DNA of 64,000 bases. It comes from Cryptomeria japonica (lineage: Eukaryota; Streptophyta; Pinopsida; Cupressales; Cupressaceae). This document shows positions 12,190 through 24,640 of this stretch, one piece after another. The notes beneath the pieces are model-generated. The model was not told the origin of the DNA. It saw only the letters and a program-made list of their open reading frames with translations, and did not search any database. The stretch spans positions 545,486,202 through 545,550,201 of the forward strand of contig NC_081412.1 of NCBI RefSeq assembly GCF_030272615.1, read 5' to 3'. The first letter of the stretch is position 1. The number at the start of each line of letters is the position of its first letter. The translations under genes and the position numbers were made by a program.

Positions 12190-14365
12190 AATGAAGGAAT
12201 TCTGGTCATGGAGAGGATTTTGTTATAATTTTAGAGGGTTTTAGAGCCCTACATAGACAAGTTCAAGCATTACAAGTAGAGTTGCACAGAGGGTTTGAGC
12301 TAAGAGAAAGAGATGAAAGTGAATTTAAAGCTTAAAAGGAAGAATAGTTCAAAGAAGAACAAGATGTGGTATGAGATATTGAGTGATTCAGATTGTCAAA
12401 AGCCATCTCCAATATTAGAAAATGGCCAAATATTGAATTTTCCACATTTTCTAAAAATCTTAACCTAGAAGACTTGATTGATTGGATCAATGATACATGG
12501 AGGGATTATTTGAGTATAAGTAAAAAATCTTGAGAGGCTTGAATTAGAAAAGACCAAGCTCAAAGGTCATGCTAGTATCTGATGGAAGTAAATCTAGAAA
12601 AAAAAAAAAAGGCAAAAAAAGATAATAAAATTGGATCAAATGGTGGATAATTTTAAGAAGCATTTCATTCTTATTGATTATAATTTAGAGTTGTTGAAGA
12701 AAACTCAAGGTTTTAATTGGGTATATAACACTATCAAAGAATACATAGAAGAGATCTATAGAATATTTGTTACAATAGACCATTTTGAGGTCAACAAGGA
12801 GAAGGTACCCATTATACAAATGGATTGAAGCCAAATATTCAACAAAAGCTATGTTTGGTCAGAATGACCACTATTGAGGATGCTTATCAATTTTCCACAA
12901 AGATAGAAGATATGCTAAATAGAAGATTTGAAAGCAAGGAGAGAGAAAGAAGTTGCCATGGAAGATTGGAAGAAGACCATATGAAGGATGAAATAAAGAG
13001 AAAAATAATGAGGAAGCTAGCATCAGTTTAAAGTAGAAAGGAGATAATTCATACCACTCTCATGATAAAATAATGGTGATCAAAGAGGATGAGGGAGGTA
13101 TAGATAAGGACCTGGAAGATGAGGCTTCCGTGGAACCTGTTTCCAATGTCGAGAAGAACATTGAACATATGAGTGTCCACAATATAAAGGAAGAATAAAT
13201 AGAAGGCCTAAAGACAATATGAAAGCTGCATATGTAGATGAAGTTGTTGAATATGAACCTTCTAGATATGTGGAAAATGCATAAGTTCTTGTCACAAGGA
13301 AAGTCTCTCTAAATGAGGAGTAATATCCAATTCAAAGGAAGAGATTATTTTTGCACAAGCTGCAAATGTAAAGATAAATTTTGTAAAATTATCATTGATA
13401 GTGGTAGCACTGGTAGTCATGTTAAAAAGAGATGGTTAACATATTGTAGTTGGAGAGGAGACATCAACATACATATCAGATAGCATGGTTGCAGAAGGAA
13501 AATAGAGCTTTGGTCAATGAGCAATGTTTAGTGAAGTTTAAGATTGGGAATTATCACGATGATTTAATGTGTGACATCATACCTATGGATATTTGTCATA
13601 AGCTATTTGGGAGGTCGTGGCAATTTGATCAAAGCGCACTACCGAATGGACATGCCAACACTTATTCCTTGAGAAAGGATGGAGTTTTCCACAAGTTGGA
13701 ACCCCAAGAAAGTGGAAGAAAAAGTATGCAGTCATGGAAGAATTCATTTAGTTGATGGTAGAAAACTTTTGGATGGAATCAAACATGAGCATATGTGTCA
13801 TGCATTGATTCCTAGAGTTCATAAATAAGAAGAAGATATACTAGTAGAAGTATTAGATCTATTAGATGAGTTTCATGTCATTATGTTGCATAATGTACCT
13901 AAGGGTTTTCCACTTGTGACAAAAAAATTTCACCAAATTAATTTGATACCAAAAGCTGGTTTACCAAATAAGAAATCCCATAGAATGACCCTTGCTAAGA
14001 ATGAGCTAAACACACAAATTCAAGAGCTATTGAAGAAAGGGTTGATTTCAGAGACTTTTAGTCCATGTGTGGCACCCACACTATTGGAACCAAAGAAATG
14101 TGGAGAATAGATAATGTGTACAAGCTCTCAAGCCATTAATAATATTATAATCAAATACATATTTTGTTTGCCAATGATGGATGATGAAAGAGTGGATATC
14201 ATCATATCTATATTATAGAAGGGGATAAGTAGAAGATAGCCTTAAGGACTAAAGAGGGATTTTATGAGTGGTTAATCATTCTCTTTGGGTTAACCAATGC
14301 ATCAAGCACATTTATGTAGCTTATGAATGAGCTATTGAAATCATTTTTCAAAAAACTTCTTACTT
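12190..14365 (+). pseudogene. gag-protease-RT remnant of gypsy element
   Basis: Gag pieces at 12631-12828 and 12825-13031 include the phrase TTIEDAYQFSTKIEDMLNRR, typical of plant gypsy Gag. A zinc knuckle beginning CFQC follows at about 13139. The protease active site reads IIIDSGST near 13390, and the protease C-terminal part (13450-13755) has CDIIPMDICHKLFGRSWQFD. The RT start lies in 13883-14110 with LPNKKSHRM and a block ending CVAPTLLEPKKCG. The finger and palm pieces that follow are broken by stops, and the frame reaches LTNASS before the 3' LTR. Stops and indels are numerous; the gene cannot work. Confidence 0.75.
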
Positions 14366-14381
14366 GATGTAGGAGCATCTG

Positions 14382-15175
14382 GGGTGTAGGAGCAATCTTA
14401 CATAACCCAAAAATATTGTTTACTTTTCAATAATGGCTAAAAATAGTATGGTTACTATTTTAGTAAGTTTTCATTTGTGCATGTATGAACCTAGAAAATT
14501 ATATAGTGGATTGAGACTAATATAAAGTGAATAGAGAAATAATCATCTCAATATCCTATGGAATTTGAGAGATATTAAGGTTTTTATATTGGGAAATGTC
14601 TCCAATATAGTTTCAAATATAATTTTGAGGGCCTTAAAAGCCTCAAATGGGATTGAAAGTTGAACAGATTTGCGTTAGCATAATTTGTTGTTATAGGTTT
14701 CTTCATGAGCTTTCCAAAAATGTATGATGATTGAAGATCTAATTGATAAATTAAAAGTTATGGTTCCCAAAAGTTCAACTACAAAGTTCATCAAATTTCC
14801 AATTTCTAATAAAATATCTTTTTGAGCAAGAAACTTAAGAGTTAGACTTTTGGCACCCAAATTTTGGGTTCTAGAACATTCTAATCTGGTTATACTAGAT
14901 AAAGAAGGAAAATGAGGGTTACAAAACACAATTCTTGTAGTACAGATTATGTCTCTAGCTTGTAGATTATTATAATGAGAAAGCCCATGTGGCTGTAGCA
15001 TGTTGTTTTCTACATTTTGAAGTTTTATTTCATTGGTGTTTGATAGAAATAAAGTGTTTCTTTCTTGTGTTTTATATTTATTTCTTTTGTGTTGTTTGTA
15101 TGGGTTTTTAAGTGGAATACCCTTCACTAAGATGTATCAGAGTAGAATTTCCAAAGTGTGTAAATAGATCACCAA
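14382..15175 (+). repeat. 3' LTR of decayed gypsy element
   Basis: Starts with GGGGTGTAGGAGCAATCTTAC right after truncated RT sequence and is colinear with the LTR at 11251. The 3' end is placed near CCAAGTGTGATG. The open frame on the minus strand here (15127 to 14675) is a by-product of the LTR sequence. Confidence 0.6.
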
Positions 15176-15181
15176 GTGTGA

Positions 15182-18100
15182 TGTAATGCCTACCAAAATA
15201 CCCTAGATAAACTAACCATCTAATATGCAAATAGAGAATTTGTTTTTTAAACATCTACTAATGCAACATATACAACTAACTACTCATATGCATTTATCAT
15301 CCATTAACAAGATGTACATGTTTTCATTATGAACATAAACATAAAAGCACTATACGCAAGCAGAAATAAACACAACTATATAATTAATCTTTTCCTAGGG
15401 TACCTCAACGTCATTGCTTACAACCTCTTCAAGATCATATCCATATAAGAATAACATCATATTTACTACCATGATCCAATGCATTATAACTCAACCAACC
15501 TTTCTCTTTTCATGCATACATAAAATACCACACTAATCTATCTTTCATGAATAGATCAATTGATAATGCAAATCCCATTAAACCCCTAAGATTCATTTTA
15601 AAAACACCAATTCTAAATGTTCCTAATCCCAATCACTTATTCACAATCCTATCATCATTATTCCATTTCCAATACTAATTGCCACATTAATAATCCATTT
15701 CCTTAATCATCATAGACATTCACATAACACTAAATGCATACCTATAGAGAAAATTCCATTAATGAGCATTATCCAAGATACAAGAAAGATACATCAATAT
15801 GTTCACCAAATATATCATCTACCATTACATATGAATACTATATCCATTTACGTTCAAGGAGCATAGCTCTCAACCACAATACAATTATCTCCTAAATTCT
15901 ACAAGTACATATGTCATATGAAACATATACATCAATCTGCTACAAATGTCTATCCATAGCTGAAGAGATAAGAGATCCACATCCATGCAAAAGCATCCAA
16001 CGAAGAAAATCCTGATGGAAGAAGGTATCCAACCACATGACCATGTGGAACCAAAGGAACCACCCCCCATGCTAGGAGATGACACAAGATCCCACACACA
16101 CTCTAGATCTAGGCTGACACCTAACAACCAAAGGATAACACTCCACACATCATGTAGCTAAATCAAATCTCAATATAAACATAAGACCTCTAAGGGCTAC
16201 TCAAAAAATAAAGATTCAAGGTGCTAGGACCTACCTATAGAGAGTGTCATCGCATGCAATCATAATGGGAACCTGGGAGGCCATCCTAACATCCATAATG
16301 TTAATGCAAAGCCATCACAACCTTGAAAGAGTGAGGGAGATTAGCTTACCTGGATCACCAAGGTCTTCCCAATCCTATCCCAAATACCACCCCTAAGCAA
16401 GGCATTGGAGACACCATAACCATTTATTATCTTATCATGGCGAATTACTATTACCCAACCCTCCTAGGATAAATTAATTTAAATTCTCACTGATTACAAG
16501 ATAAACTACCAATGAGATGTTCTAGCGGTCTAGACCCCAAGTAACATGTCTGTCTACTCCTCACAACCCCAGTCACTCACTTGGAATCCCAATCCCCCTA
16601 ACATGAACCTAGACCTTAGGGTGACAACAACGCACATCACTTAAAACATGGGCTCTTAATACATCATAAGCAGATAACCAAGGTTATACATCAAATAATA
16701 ATATCCAAGAACATGAACAACATATGTCAAAACCACAGCCTTACATAGGCAACCAAGAGTCATCAAACATCAAGAATCTCATTATCAAAAGCATCCAATA
16801 TGAGCCCAAAGAATAAAAGCAAGGCATTTCCCATCATGCTCAATCCATTAGTGTAATTAATCATCTCAAATCAATACATCATTACTAGAACAACATCACA
16901 AAACTCAGAAAAGCCAAAAGGACAGAATCTGGATTGGCAAAATCAAAAGAACATAAATCCAAGATGACTCAAGGCATCAAACACAACAGTCTAGTGCCTA
17001 CACAGACTGTCTAAGCTCATATAAAAAATCAATGCAACACTTATGCCAATAAAAAATAGTTTTTTTGTTTAACAATTTAGCACATACAAACAACATTACA
17101 ATGCATTCACAAACTTCTATAGCACATACAGAAGACTTTGTGACACATATACTAATTTAAACAATGCAAATACCAAACAAGGTAGCGCATATACAACGCA
17201 GACTAGCGCATACAAGTAATACAATAACACAAACAAGACAGCACAAAAAGGTCTCAAAATGGCCCAGAATCATTCGACCAAGTCCAAAAAATAAATTAAA
17301 CACTTAAGACAAAGTCATACTTAACAAAAATGAAGCGTAAATAAGTCACAACATGAAATAAATTGAATTAACCAAAACAACACTAGCAATCCATCCATCC
17401 AAAATTCACGACAAGCATTTCTAGAAAAAAATATCATAAAATACAATAGTCCCCATAATATATTATTAAACCACATAATTAATTTAATAGCAACATCAAT
17501 TTCTTATCCCCGCAGACAATCTTTTACAAACAATCCATTTCAATAACAAAAGAAGTAGATCCCTAACCTGGTATTAGAAGTTATGGAAAGACAACAATCT
17601 GATGAAGTGCAATCTCAACTCCAAGCTCCAAAACCAAAAATCTCAAAATCTTCAAACAATGTTAAATTTCTCTAGCCAAGCCCACACCACAACAATCTCA
17701 AAAAACCAAATAAATATAAATAGAATTCCATTCAAAATATATGGAACATGTCGGCCAATAAAAAATAATTAGAAATATAATATTTCATACCAACCCCTAC
17801 CCAAATTCTAAATAAGAAAAATATAAAATAATATTACTTAACTTACCCAAATATCTCAACCAATAATATAATAGGGTAGGTAGGGTAAATAATTAAATAA
17901 TAGATAAATAATTAAACCAAATGAGAAAATAGAAATTAAACAATAATAACCAATAAATAAAATATAAAAGCTTAGTATATTAAACTCAATAAATCAAAGG
18001 CCCAATCAAAATAATCCAAAATAATATATTTCTTACCAACCATCTCAAAAATTAAAACAACAATAATATAAAATAATATTATTACAATCTACATCCTCGC

Positions 18101-19028
18101 AGCCAATAATGAGAGAGGGTAGGTAAGATAAATGATAAATAAATAATGGGTAGGAAGAATAATAAATAATAAATAATAAATAAACCCATTAACCAATAAA
18201 TAAAATAGGAAGGGCTAATAAATTAAATAAATAAATCAAAAGCCCAATAAATGTTAAACCATAAAAATAATATAAATAAATAAATAAACAATAAATTTAA
18301 TTATCTCACAAACACAACTCCCAAAAAAGTCAATCATAACAAGGGGTAAGTAAGTAAATAAATAAATAATAACAAATAAATAACCAATAAATAGATAAGC
18401 CAATAATAAATAAATACACAATAAACAAATCATTAAATGTACAAATAGATATAAAAAGACTCCAACCAATATAATTTAAACTCAATACCATTACTATCTC
18501 CCACATACATATAAAATATAATAATTAAATAAATAATCTTTCATGCATAATTATAAATTTCAAATATTATGATCCACAAAATAACATTAATAAATAATAA
18601 CCCTCAATAATTAATTACGTAATTATATTAAAATACCAATTTCATCCAATAATTTAATTGTTATTAATAAACTCTACAAGCCAATTAATTAGTTAATAAT
18701 TTAATCAACCAATAACTACAACTCCTCAAGACAACCCATCATAGGATAACATACAATACCACAAGACAACTCTAACCACAAAACTAAGACTGAAAGGGTA
18801 CCAGCTTAAACCTAGAGTGTAGAATGGGATTTCATGTCATCTCCAATCAACTTGTCATTGGGAAGAAGACATGGTCAAACCTATGAAGCTAGTTGGAGTC
18901 GATGTCTAGTACCTGCAAACTTGTCACCACCAATACACATACAACAACATATACCATAACATATATCATGAAATAGGAAGACATGTGAAGGGGAATTGCA
19001 ATATCATATCGTGCTCATGAATGAGTGG
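15182..19028. other. Very AT-rich, gene-free DNA hosting the Tat insertion
   Basis: No coding domain is visible. About 17700-18700 is extremely AT-rich with many AATAAATAA-like runs. At 17090-17230 a short phrase near AGCRCATACA recurs several times at irregular distances. The tract begins TGTAATGCC and continues beyond the Tat element to about 35430, where it ends TGATGTACA, so it might be one very long LTR, but no matching partner or target duplication is present. Confidence 0.5.
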
Positions 19029-19812
19029 TGTAGACACCCAAAATTGTCATGTCTAATTAAATAAATATTTTATTTATTTAATTATCTAAGCTTAATTCTT
19101 CTATTAATTAAATAAATCTTTATTTATTTAATTAATTCATTTATCCTCTTCTAGCCTTATTTCTCATTTAAGTAAATACATTTATTTATTTAAATTATCC
19201 TTTTCCTAAATTAAATAAATATTTTTATTTATTTAATTATCCCACTTCTTCTATTAATTAAATAAATCTTTATTTATTTAATTAATTCATTAACCTTTTC
19301 TACCTATGACACATGTCATTCATCTCTTAATTCATACACTACCTACCCCTTTCATTGTTTTATTATTTCTTTTACCTACCCTCTAATCATAGCCCACCTT
19401 CTTTTACACCTCTCAATCTTATCCCTCCATTTCTTATAGTGTCTTCTATATAAGGAGATGCTTCCTTCATTATCAAACCCTAATGAGCTAATCAATCATT
19501 CTAATCAATTTATGCACTTGACTACACCACGATCCTACTCGCAACCACATTCCATTCTTTGTTGAGCTCTTGTGCACATAAAATCTGAGAGCAAATATAT
19601 CAAGCAAGATCAATGGAGATAGGAAGAATGGAGATCCAAACCCTATTGGACATGTGATGGTATAATCTTTGTGATTTCATTTGATTTGCATTGTCTTAGG
19701 TAATCTTCATATGTTATGGTGGATCTTTGTTGTTGTTAGGCTAGGGTTTTGTGGTTGAATTCATTTAGCCTTTCAATATCGCTATTATTTTTATCCATTT
19801 TCACCATATACA
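19029..19812 (+). repeat. 5' LTR of Tat element (784 bp)
   Basis: Starts TGTAGACACCC and ends CCATATACA. It is built of repeated blocks like TATTTATTTAATTA and their inverted complements in the first 250 bp, followed by a TATATAA box at 19447-19453 and an AAACCCTAA box just downstream. It has a 50-bp segment near 19081-19130 that the 3' LTR lacks. Confidence 0.97.
19447..19453 (+). promoter_or_regulatory. TATA box of the LTR promoter
   Basis: TATATAA followed by GGAGATGC lies about two thirds of the way into the LTR, the usual place for the U3 promoter. Transcription would start some 30 bp downstream, near the AAACCCTAA box. The 3' LTR has the same box at 34893-34899. Confidence 0.75.
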
Positions 19813-19815
19813 TTT

Positions 19816-19833
19816 TGGCACACCCGGTGGGAC
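19816..19833 (+). other. Primer binding site of Tat element
   Basis: TGGCACACCCGGTGGGAC begins three bases after the LTR and ends with the CCA complement TGG at its 5' side. It is not the initiator-Met type. Tat/Ogre elements often use an arginine tRNA; I could not match this one to a specific tRNA. Confidence 0.75.
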
Positions 19834-19922
19834 TCTTGTCCCATTTGCATTTAACTTCTTTGTTGCAGATTTTGTATTTTGAAGTTGCAGATCCGACGTT
19901 TTCGGCAGCATTTTGATATTTC

Positions 19923-20179
19923 CGCGTTTGCATACTTTCAGATCGTGTTTTTGATTTTCTAGTGCATCTGCGACATCTGGAGTCGCGTCTGTGTTATTGG
20001 CAATATTTTATTTTGCAGGTTCCAGGAAAGCGCGTCTGTGTTATAAAGTCGCGTCTGTGATGTTTTTAGTCGCGTCTGTGTCCAGAAGATGCGTCTGTGT
20101 TCTGTAGTCACGTCTATGTTTCACAGAACCGTGTCTATGTCACCTAGTCGCGTCTATGTTGATGGTAATCGCATCTGTG
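19923..20179 (+). repeat. Array 1 of the CGCGTCTGTG motif (sense leader)
   Basis: Clear copies start at 19984, 20031, 20050, 20071, 20090, 20109, 20130, 20149 and 20170, with weaker ones at 19923 and 19963. From 20031 on, spacings are 19, 21, 19, 19, 21, 19 and 21 bp. The bases between copies are not conserved, and 19 and 21 bp do not keep one reading frame, so this is not a coding repeat. Confidence 0.9.
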
Positions 20180-20758
20180 TTTACCAGTTTCAAATTTTGG
20201 GTTTTTATTGATTCAGTTTTTCGGATTTTGCATTTAGGGTTTCAGATCTGGTTTATTTTGAGCTAACATTTTCAGATCTAGCTAACGAATTTGGTGCAAC
20301 TTGTCTTGAAGGCTAAATCATTTGGTTGAAGGCCCCTATTTTCACAAAGTCTTTTGGGTTTAAAATTTACCTAACTTGTGTGCTTGCAGGAAGGGGTAAT
20401 CATTTGAAACAATCCAAACTACTAACAACTCTTTGTTGCAGGTCCTTGGCAAGGATTTTTGGATTTTTTTTCTATTGTATGCCTTGTTTTCATAGACTAG
20501 AAAACACTTCAATTGGTGCACTAAAATTGAATCATTGTCTTTTGTGTCTTGAGCAATAGGCTCTTTTTGTTTAATCTTTAGAGGGCCTGTCTTCCCGTGT
20601 GGTCATTAGGACTACTAGTGAGAAGAGAACGACCCAAGTGGTAGCGAGGAAAACCCACCTCTTCCGAACCACTATAAACAAATGTATTCATGGTGAAAAC
20701 TATGGATAACGTGTGCTGATTAGTTCATACCGACACTATGTCTCCCCATAAACCCGTT

Positions 20759-21105
20759 TGATCAAATTTATTTGATCAGTTGTAGGGCGTAACCCCTACC
20801 GGTCGGGAGCCTTCTGTATTTACAGAGCTAAAACTGCTGCATGTATGGCCACACGAGTGGATGCCCTTACTAGCACCTTTTTGTTTTAGAAGCCCAAATC
20901 CTTCTAGTTGTTGGGGCAGGAGGTCGGACCTCTGGTAGCGGCCCACACACATACGGTTCTTAGTAGAGATACAAAGTTCACCATGGGGAGTTTTTGTGGG
21001 GACTGATGCTTGGCTGACCCGAGAAGTGAGTGCCGAGGGTGGAGCCAATGAGGTCAAGCATCTAAGTATCTGCTCTGAATAGCGTAGCCTCGGGGGTAAA
21101 ACCCC
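20759..21105 (+). other. Cluster of perfect hairpins in the leader
   Basis: Perfect inverted repeats lie at 20759-20778 (TGATCAAAT, 2-nt loop, ATTTGATCA), 20782-20799 (GTAGGG/CCCTAC), 20920-20932 (GAGGTC, one base, GACCTC) and 21093-21105 (GGGGT/ACCCC with an AAA loop). They sit between the two motif arrays. A dimerisation or packaging role is possible but only inferred. Confidence 0.6.
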
Positions 21106-21408
21106 ATGTGGGATCAACAACTATTGTCTTGGCCAGCCATAAGAATTGTGCTTGACTTATTTTAAACATTCAAAACATTCAAGACCAAACAGCAAAACAT
21201 TGTGTCTTTTGTGTCCTCAAGTGTATGCAAAACATTTTTACATCAAACAACACATTTTTCTTGGAGTCATTTTGAGTCTAGACACTCGCAAACATTGAGT
21301 CCTCATCAACATTGTATCCTCTTGTCACGAAAAACAGCCAAACAGTCAGATTTGGTCACAACAAAACGACTTCACAGATTGGAAAAAATTGCACAAATTT
21401 TACAGAAA

Positions 21409-21599
21409 CACGTCTGTGTCGGACATAATAGCATCTGTGTGGTATAACTACATCTGTGAAGGGAAGAAACGTGTCTGTGTTCCAACAGTCAACATCACAC
21501 TTTGCAAAAAAAAAAAAAATCTCAGAAACGCGTCTGTGTTAAACATAACCGCATCTGCGTCAGGAAACCGCGTCTGTGAAGTATACAGGCGCGTCTGTG
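21409..21599 (+). repeat. Array 2 of the CGCGTCTGTG motif (sense leader)
   Basis: Copies start at 21409, 21430, 21449 and 21470, then after an A-rich gap at 21529, 21550, 21569 and 21590. Within each block the spacing is exactly 21, 19 and 21 bp. The two blocks therefore look like duplicated four-copy modules. Confidence 0.9.
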
Positions 21600-22154
21600 T
21601 CCAGAATTGAAAAACTGTTACAGTCCAGCAAACAAACACAGACAGATTCAGAATTCTTGAGCTTCCTAGGTCATTTCTCCAGGGTTTCATTTAGCATTCA
21701 ACCTGTCTTTGGGTCTCACAAAATCCATCATTGCTTTACACCTTACATTACATTCACACTTGTCTAAACTTGAGTCAAAAGGTAACTTGCTTGTCCTCAC
21801 TATACTTTGTCAACACACTACATACAACAACACTTTGCTAAGTGGTCCCTCATCAAGGTCTATCACCTTTGGGTCTCATTTGGTCTTACTTAGAGTCAAG
21901 GTCAACTTACCTCATCAAGAGAAACTATCCTCTCTTTGGAAGTCACACCTACTCTACTACATACATACTTGGTCTTACACTTTGGACATTGCAAGTACAC
22001 CTCAGATTCATTTACATTCCATCCAACTCTTGGTCTTCCATACTTTTTCCATTTTCATCTAGTCTCACACATCTTGGTCAATACCTAGTTCATGGTTGAA
22101 ACCCGTCTTCAAAAATCTAGGAGAGAAACTAAAGAGGCTCAAGAGTAAGCAAAC

Positions 22155-24640
22155 ATGAGTTCTTATGAGTATGACAATGATATCTTTTTCAATTCTGATC
22201 ATACTACGTTACCTGACATGGATGCCTATAGAAACATTCCAAATATTGAGAACATGGACACTACAAACAACAATGCTACACATAATGACAATATGGACAA
22301 CTTTTCAATACATTCAGCAGATGTGGAAGAATCCATTATGAATCCCCATTTCAATTGATTGGTGGAGGAAATAATGAGGAGGGATAGACAATACTTTTTA
22401 CAAATGATGGCACAAAGTGGAGCCAAGATACCTCATGATTTTGACATGTCTCAAATAATGGAAAATCGACCTTTGCAACAACCTCACTCCAACATGGATC
22501 AAAGGAGACCTAATAGTGGAGGAAATAGAGGACCACATATGGTACCTGAATCGCCATCAGCTTTGCTTCAAAAACCAGAGGTCCCACATACACATGGTCA
22601 AACATATGATACTCACCTTCGCAGACCATTATGGAAGTCTTATGGAGAGAAATATGCTCAATCACATAGCAATTCTAAGGATCAACCACCAAAGCAATTG
22701 GATATTCAAAGGCATGCTCAAAATTTGGACACAAGGAAACCCTGCGTCAAATTTGGGGGCAATACATTAGAACATGACATGCCTGTAGAGTACGGTATAC
22801 ATGCACAAAATAGATATGGTGTTCCTCAACATGAATCTATACCAAGTGGTCCATATATGCAGCATCACTATAGACCTCCTCCATATGAACATGTGTATGA
22901 TCAATATCATCCATATATGCAACATGCTCCTCCTCCAATTGGTGCCTCAAGCATAGGGTATGGTCCAAGAAGTCGATCTCCACCTAAGAACAATTTGGAG
23001 CAACAAATCAGGGACTTACAAAAGAAAATGGAGGACATAAATACACCGAAGCCAACATACACAATGAGAGACATATGTCCTTATCAGTTTGACAAGAGCA
23101 TTCCAATGCCTCCTTTTCCTACACACTTTGTGACACCTAAATTTGATAAGTATAGAGGAAAAGGAGATTCTAAGGCACACATAAGATAGTTTTCACAGCT
23201 TCCATTGAGATAGCAGCAGAAGAGACATATTTGATGAGATTATTGCCACAGAGCTTAGGTGATCAAGCTTTTGAATGGTTCTCCCAACTTCCACCTGGGA
23301 TTAAGTCATGGGGTGATCTAGCAGAGGCATTTATCCAACATTTCTCCTACAACATAGAGACAGACATATCAGTCACTACTTTGTGCAACACCAAGCAAAA
23401 CGAGGGAGAGTCTTTTGCATCATTCTTACAAAGATGGAGAAATCTAGCCAGCAGATGCTCTTGTGAAATTCCACAAAAACAAATGGTAGAAATGTTCACC
23501 CAGAATGTTAACAAAGACATTGGCTATGATCTAAGAAAAGCTTGTTTGTCCACCTTCAAGGACGTTATTGAAAAAGGCTTAGCGATAGAAAAGGTCCTAA
23601 TTGAACAAGGAGTCATCAAGATATTCAAGGAAAACAAAGATGACTTTAAAGGAAAAGACAAGCCAAGATTTTGGAATAAAAACAAGAACACAGTCAATGA
23701 TGGTGTTGTTGATGCCAACACAATGCGACCCAAATTCATCTTTTCGGGATCTAGTTCTACAAACAATCAAGTGAATACTCAAACAATTTCCAAATCACGA
23801 AGGAAGTACACCCCATTGGGAGAACCACTTGAGTCAGTTTTCAAGAAGCTAATGGCAAACAAGGTAATCACAGTTCCAGATTTTCCTCCATATGAACCAA
23901 AGGTTAAGCCAAATTGGTGGAATGATGATGAATATTGTGAATTTCATAAGAGCAAGGGTCATAAGACAGGAAATTGTCATCGACTGAAGAACATCATACA
24001 AGATCTCATTGATAGAGGTGACATTGAGATTGAGGGACACTCATCCAATCAAGAACATGAGATGTTTAAGGAACCATTCCCAAAGCATGACAAGGGAAAA
24101 GCTAAAGCCACAGATGACCAGACCAACTATACCAGAGCATCTTATAACTATGATTCAACTATCAATCACATCTCAATGGACAATTATGTCTCTACCATTA
24201 TCATCAAGGACAAAACGTCTGAGAATTCTACTCGGAGACCCAAGATTGTCCTAAAAGGTGTTGGATCTTCTTCTGAACCTACCTCTGAATGTCATGTTAC
24301 AACTCGCCAAGGTAAAATCACTTTGCAAGGTGCTCCAGCTAAAAACACCACTTTGTCATCAACCAAACCTGAGTATGACCTTGTAGAACAACTAGGGAAG
24401 ACACCCGTGCTCATCTCCATCCTTGAGCTATTACGCATATCTCCCGCACATAAAGCCATTCTTGACAAAATCTTGAGAGACACTGTCGTTCCTACTGATC
24501 TGAACATGGACCAGTTTCAAGCCATGGTGGGATACCTTTCCATTCCACACTCCCTTACTTTCACAGAAGCCGATGACGCCTCCGTAAGTCAGCCACATAA
24601 TGCACCATTACACATTGAAGCCTTCATACACAAACATTGA
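22155..24640 (+). pseudogene. gag of Tat element (broken)
   Basis: Gag forms the particle and binds element RNA. The frame starts at the ATG at 22155 and runs through an Asn/Asp-rich head, a Pro/Tyr/His/Met-rich region and a short coiled coil to 23189, with a TGA at 22356-22358. A frame change at about 23186-23195 leads into the capsid core (RRLLPQSL-like start, then EWFSQLPPGIKSWGDLAEAF near 23265), which stays open to a TGA at 24638. A short Cys/His cluster (CEFHKSKGHKTGNCHRLK, near 23940) is the zinc-binding motif usual for Tat Gag. The ATG at 22155 was chosen because it follows leader sequence and opens the longest continuous protein. Total length, about 800 codons, is ordinary for Tat gag. 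The copy cannot give a full protein. Confidence 0.88.

Larger units (their letters stand above)
11251..15180 (+). mobile_element. Decayed Ty3/gypsy (chromovirus-like) element with both LTRs
   Basis: Two related, diverged LTRs (about 11251-12130 and 14382-15175) flank about 2.2 kb holding gag, protease and the first part of reverse transcriptase. RNase H and integrase are missing, so an internal deletion has joined RT directly to the 3' LTR. The LTR start, close to TGGTGTAGGAGC, resembles that of the intact chromodomain element at 49140, and the protease/RT wording is also close. Ends are approximate and no target-site duplication could be seen. Confidence 0.7.
19834..22154 (+). other. Long structured 5' leader of Tat element
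   Basis: About 2.3 kb separates the primer site from the first gag codon. It holds two arrays of the CGCGTCTGTG motif, a more GC-balanced central block (20570-21120) with several perfect hairpins, and a run of T/C-rich sequence before gag. Frames within it, such as 20326-20559 or 21842-22099, have no recognisable product. It probably carries signals for packaging and translation control, but this is inference. Confidence 0.6.

Noticed and set aside
16200-16700. Possible structured RNA or rRNA fragment in a less AT-rich patch
   Set aside because: No conserved rRNA or tRNA phrase could be recognised.
19923-20179. CRISPR-like regular spacing of a short repeat
   Set aside because: The repeat is only about 10 bp, degenerate, with 9-11 bp linkers, lies inside a plant retrotransposon leader and has no cas genes nearby.
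20776-21120. Minus-strand frame of 114 codons in the Tat leader
   Set aside because: Falls in the GC-balanced hairpin block and has no recognisable domain; structure explains the lack of stops better.
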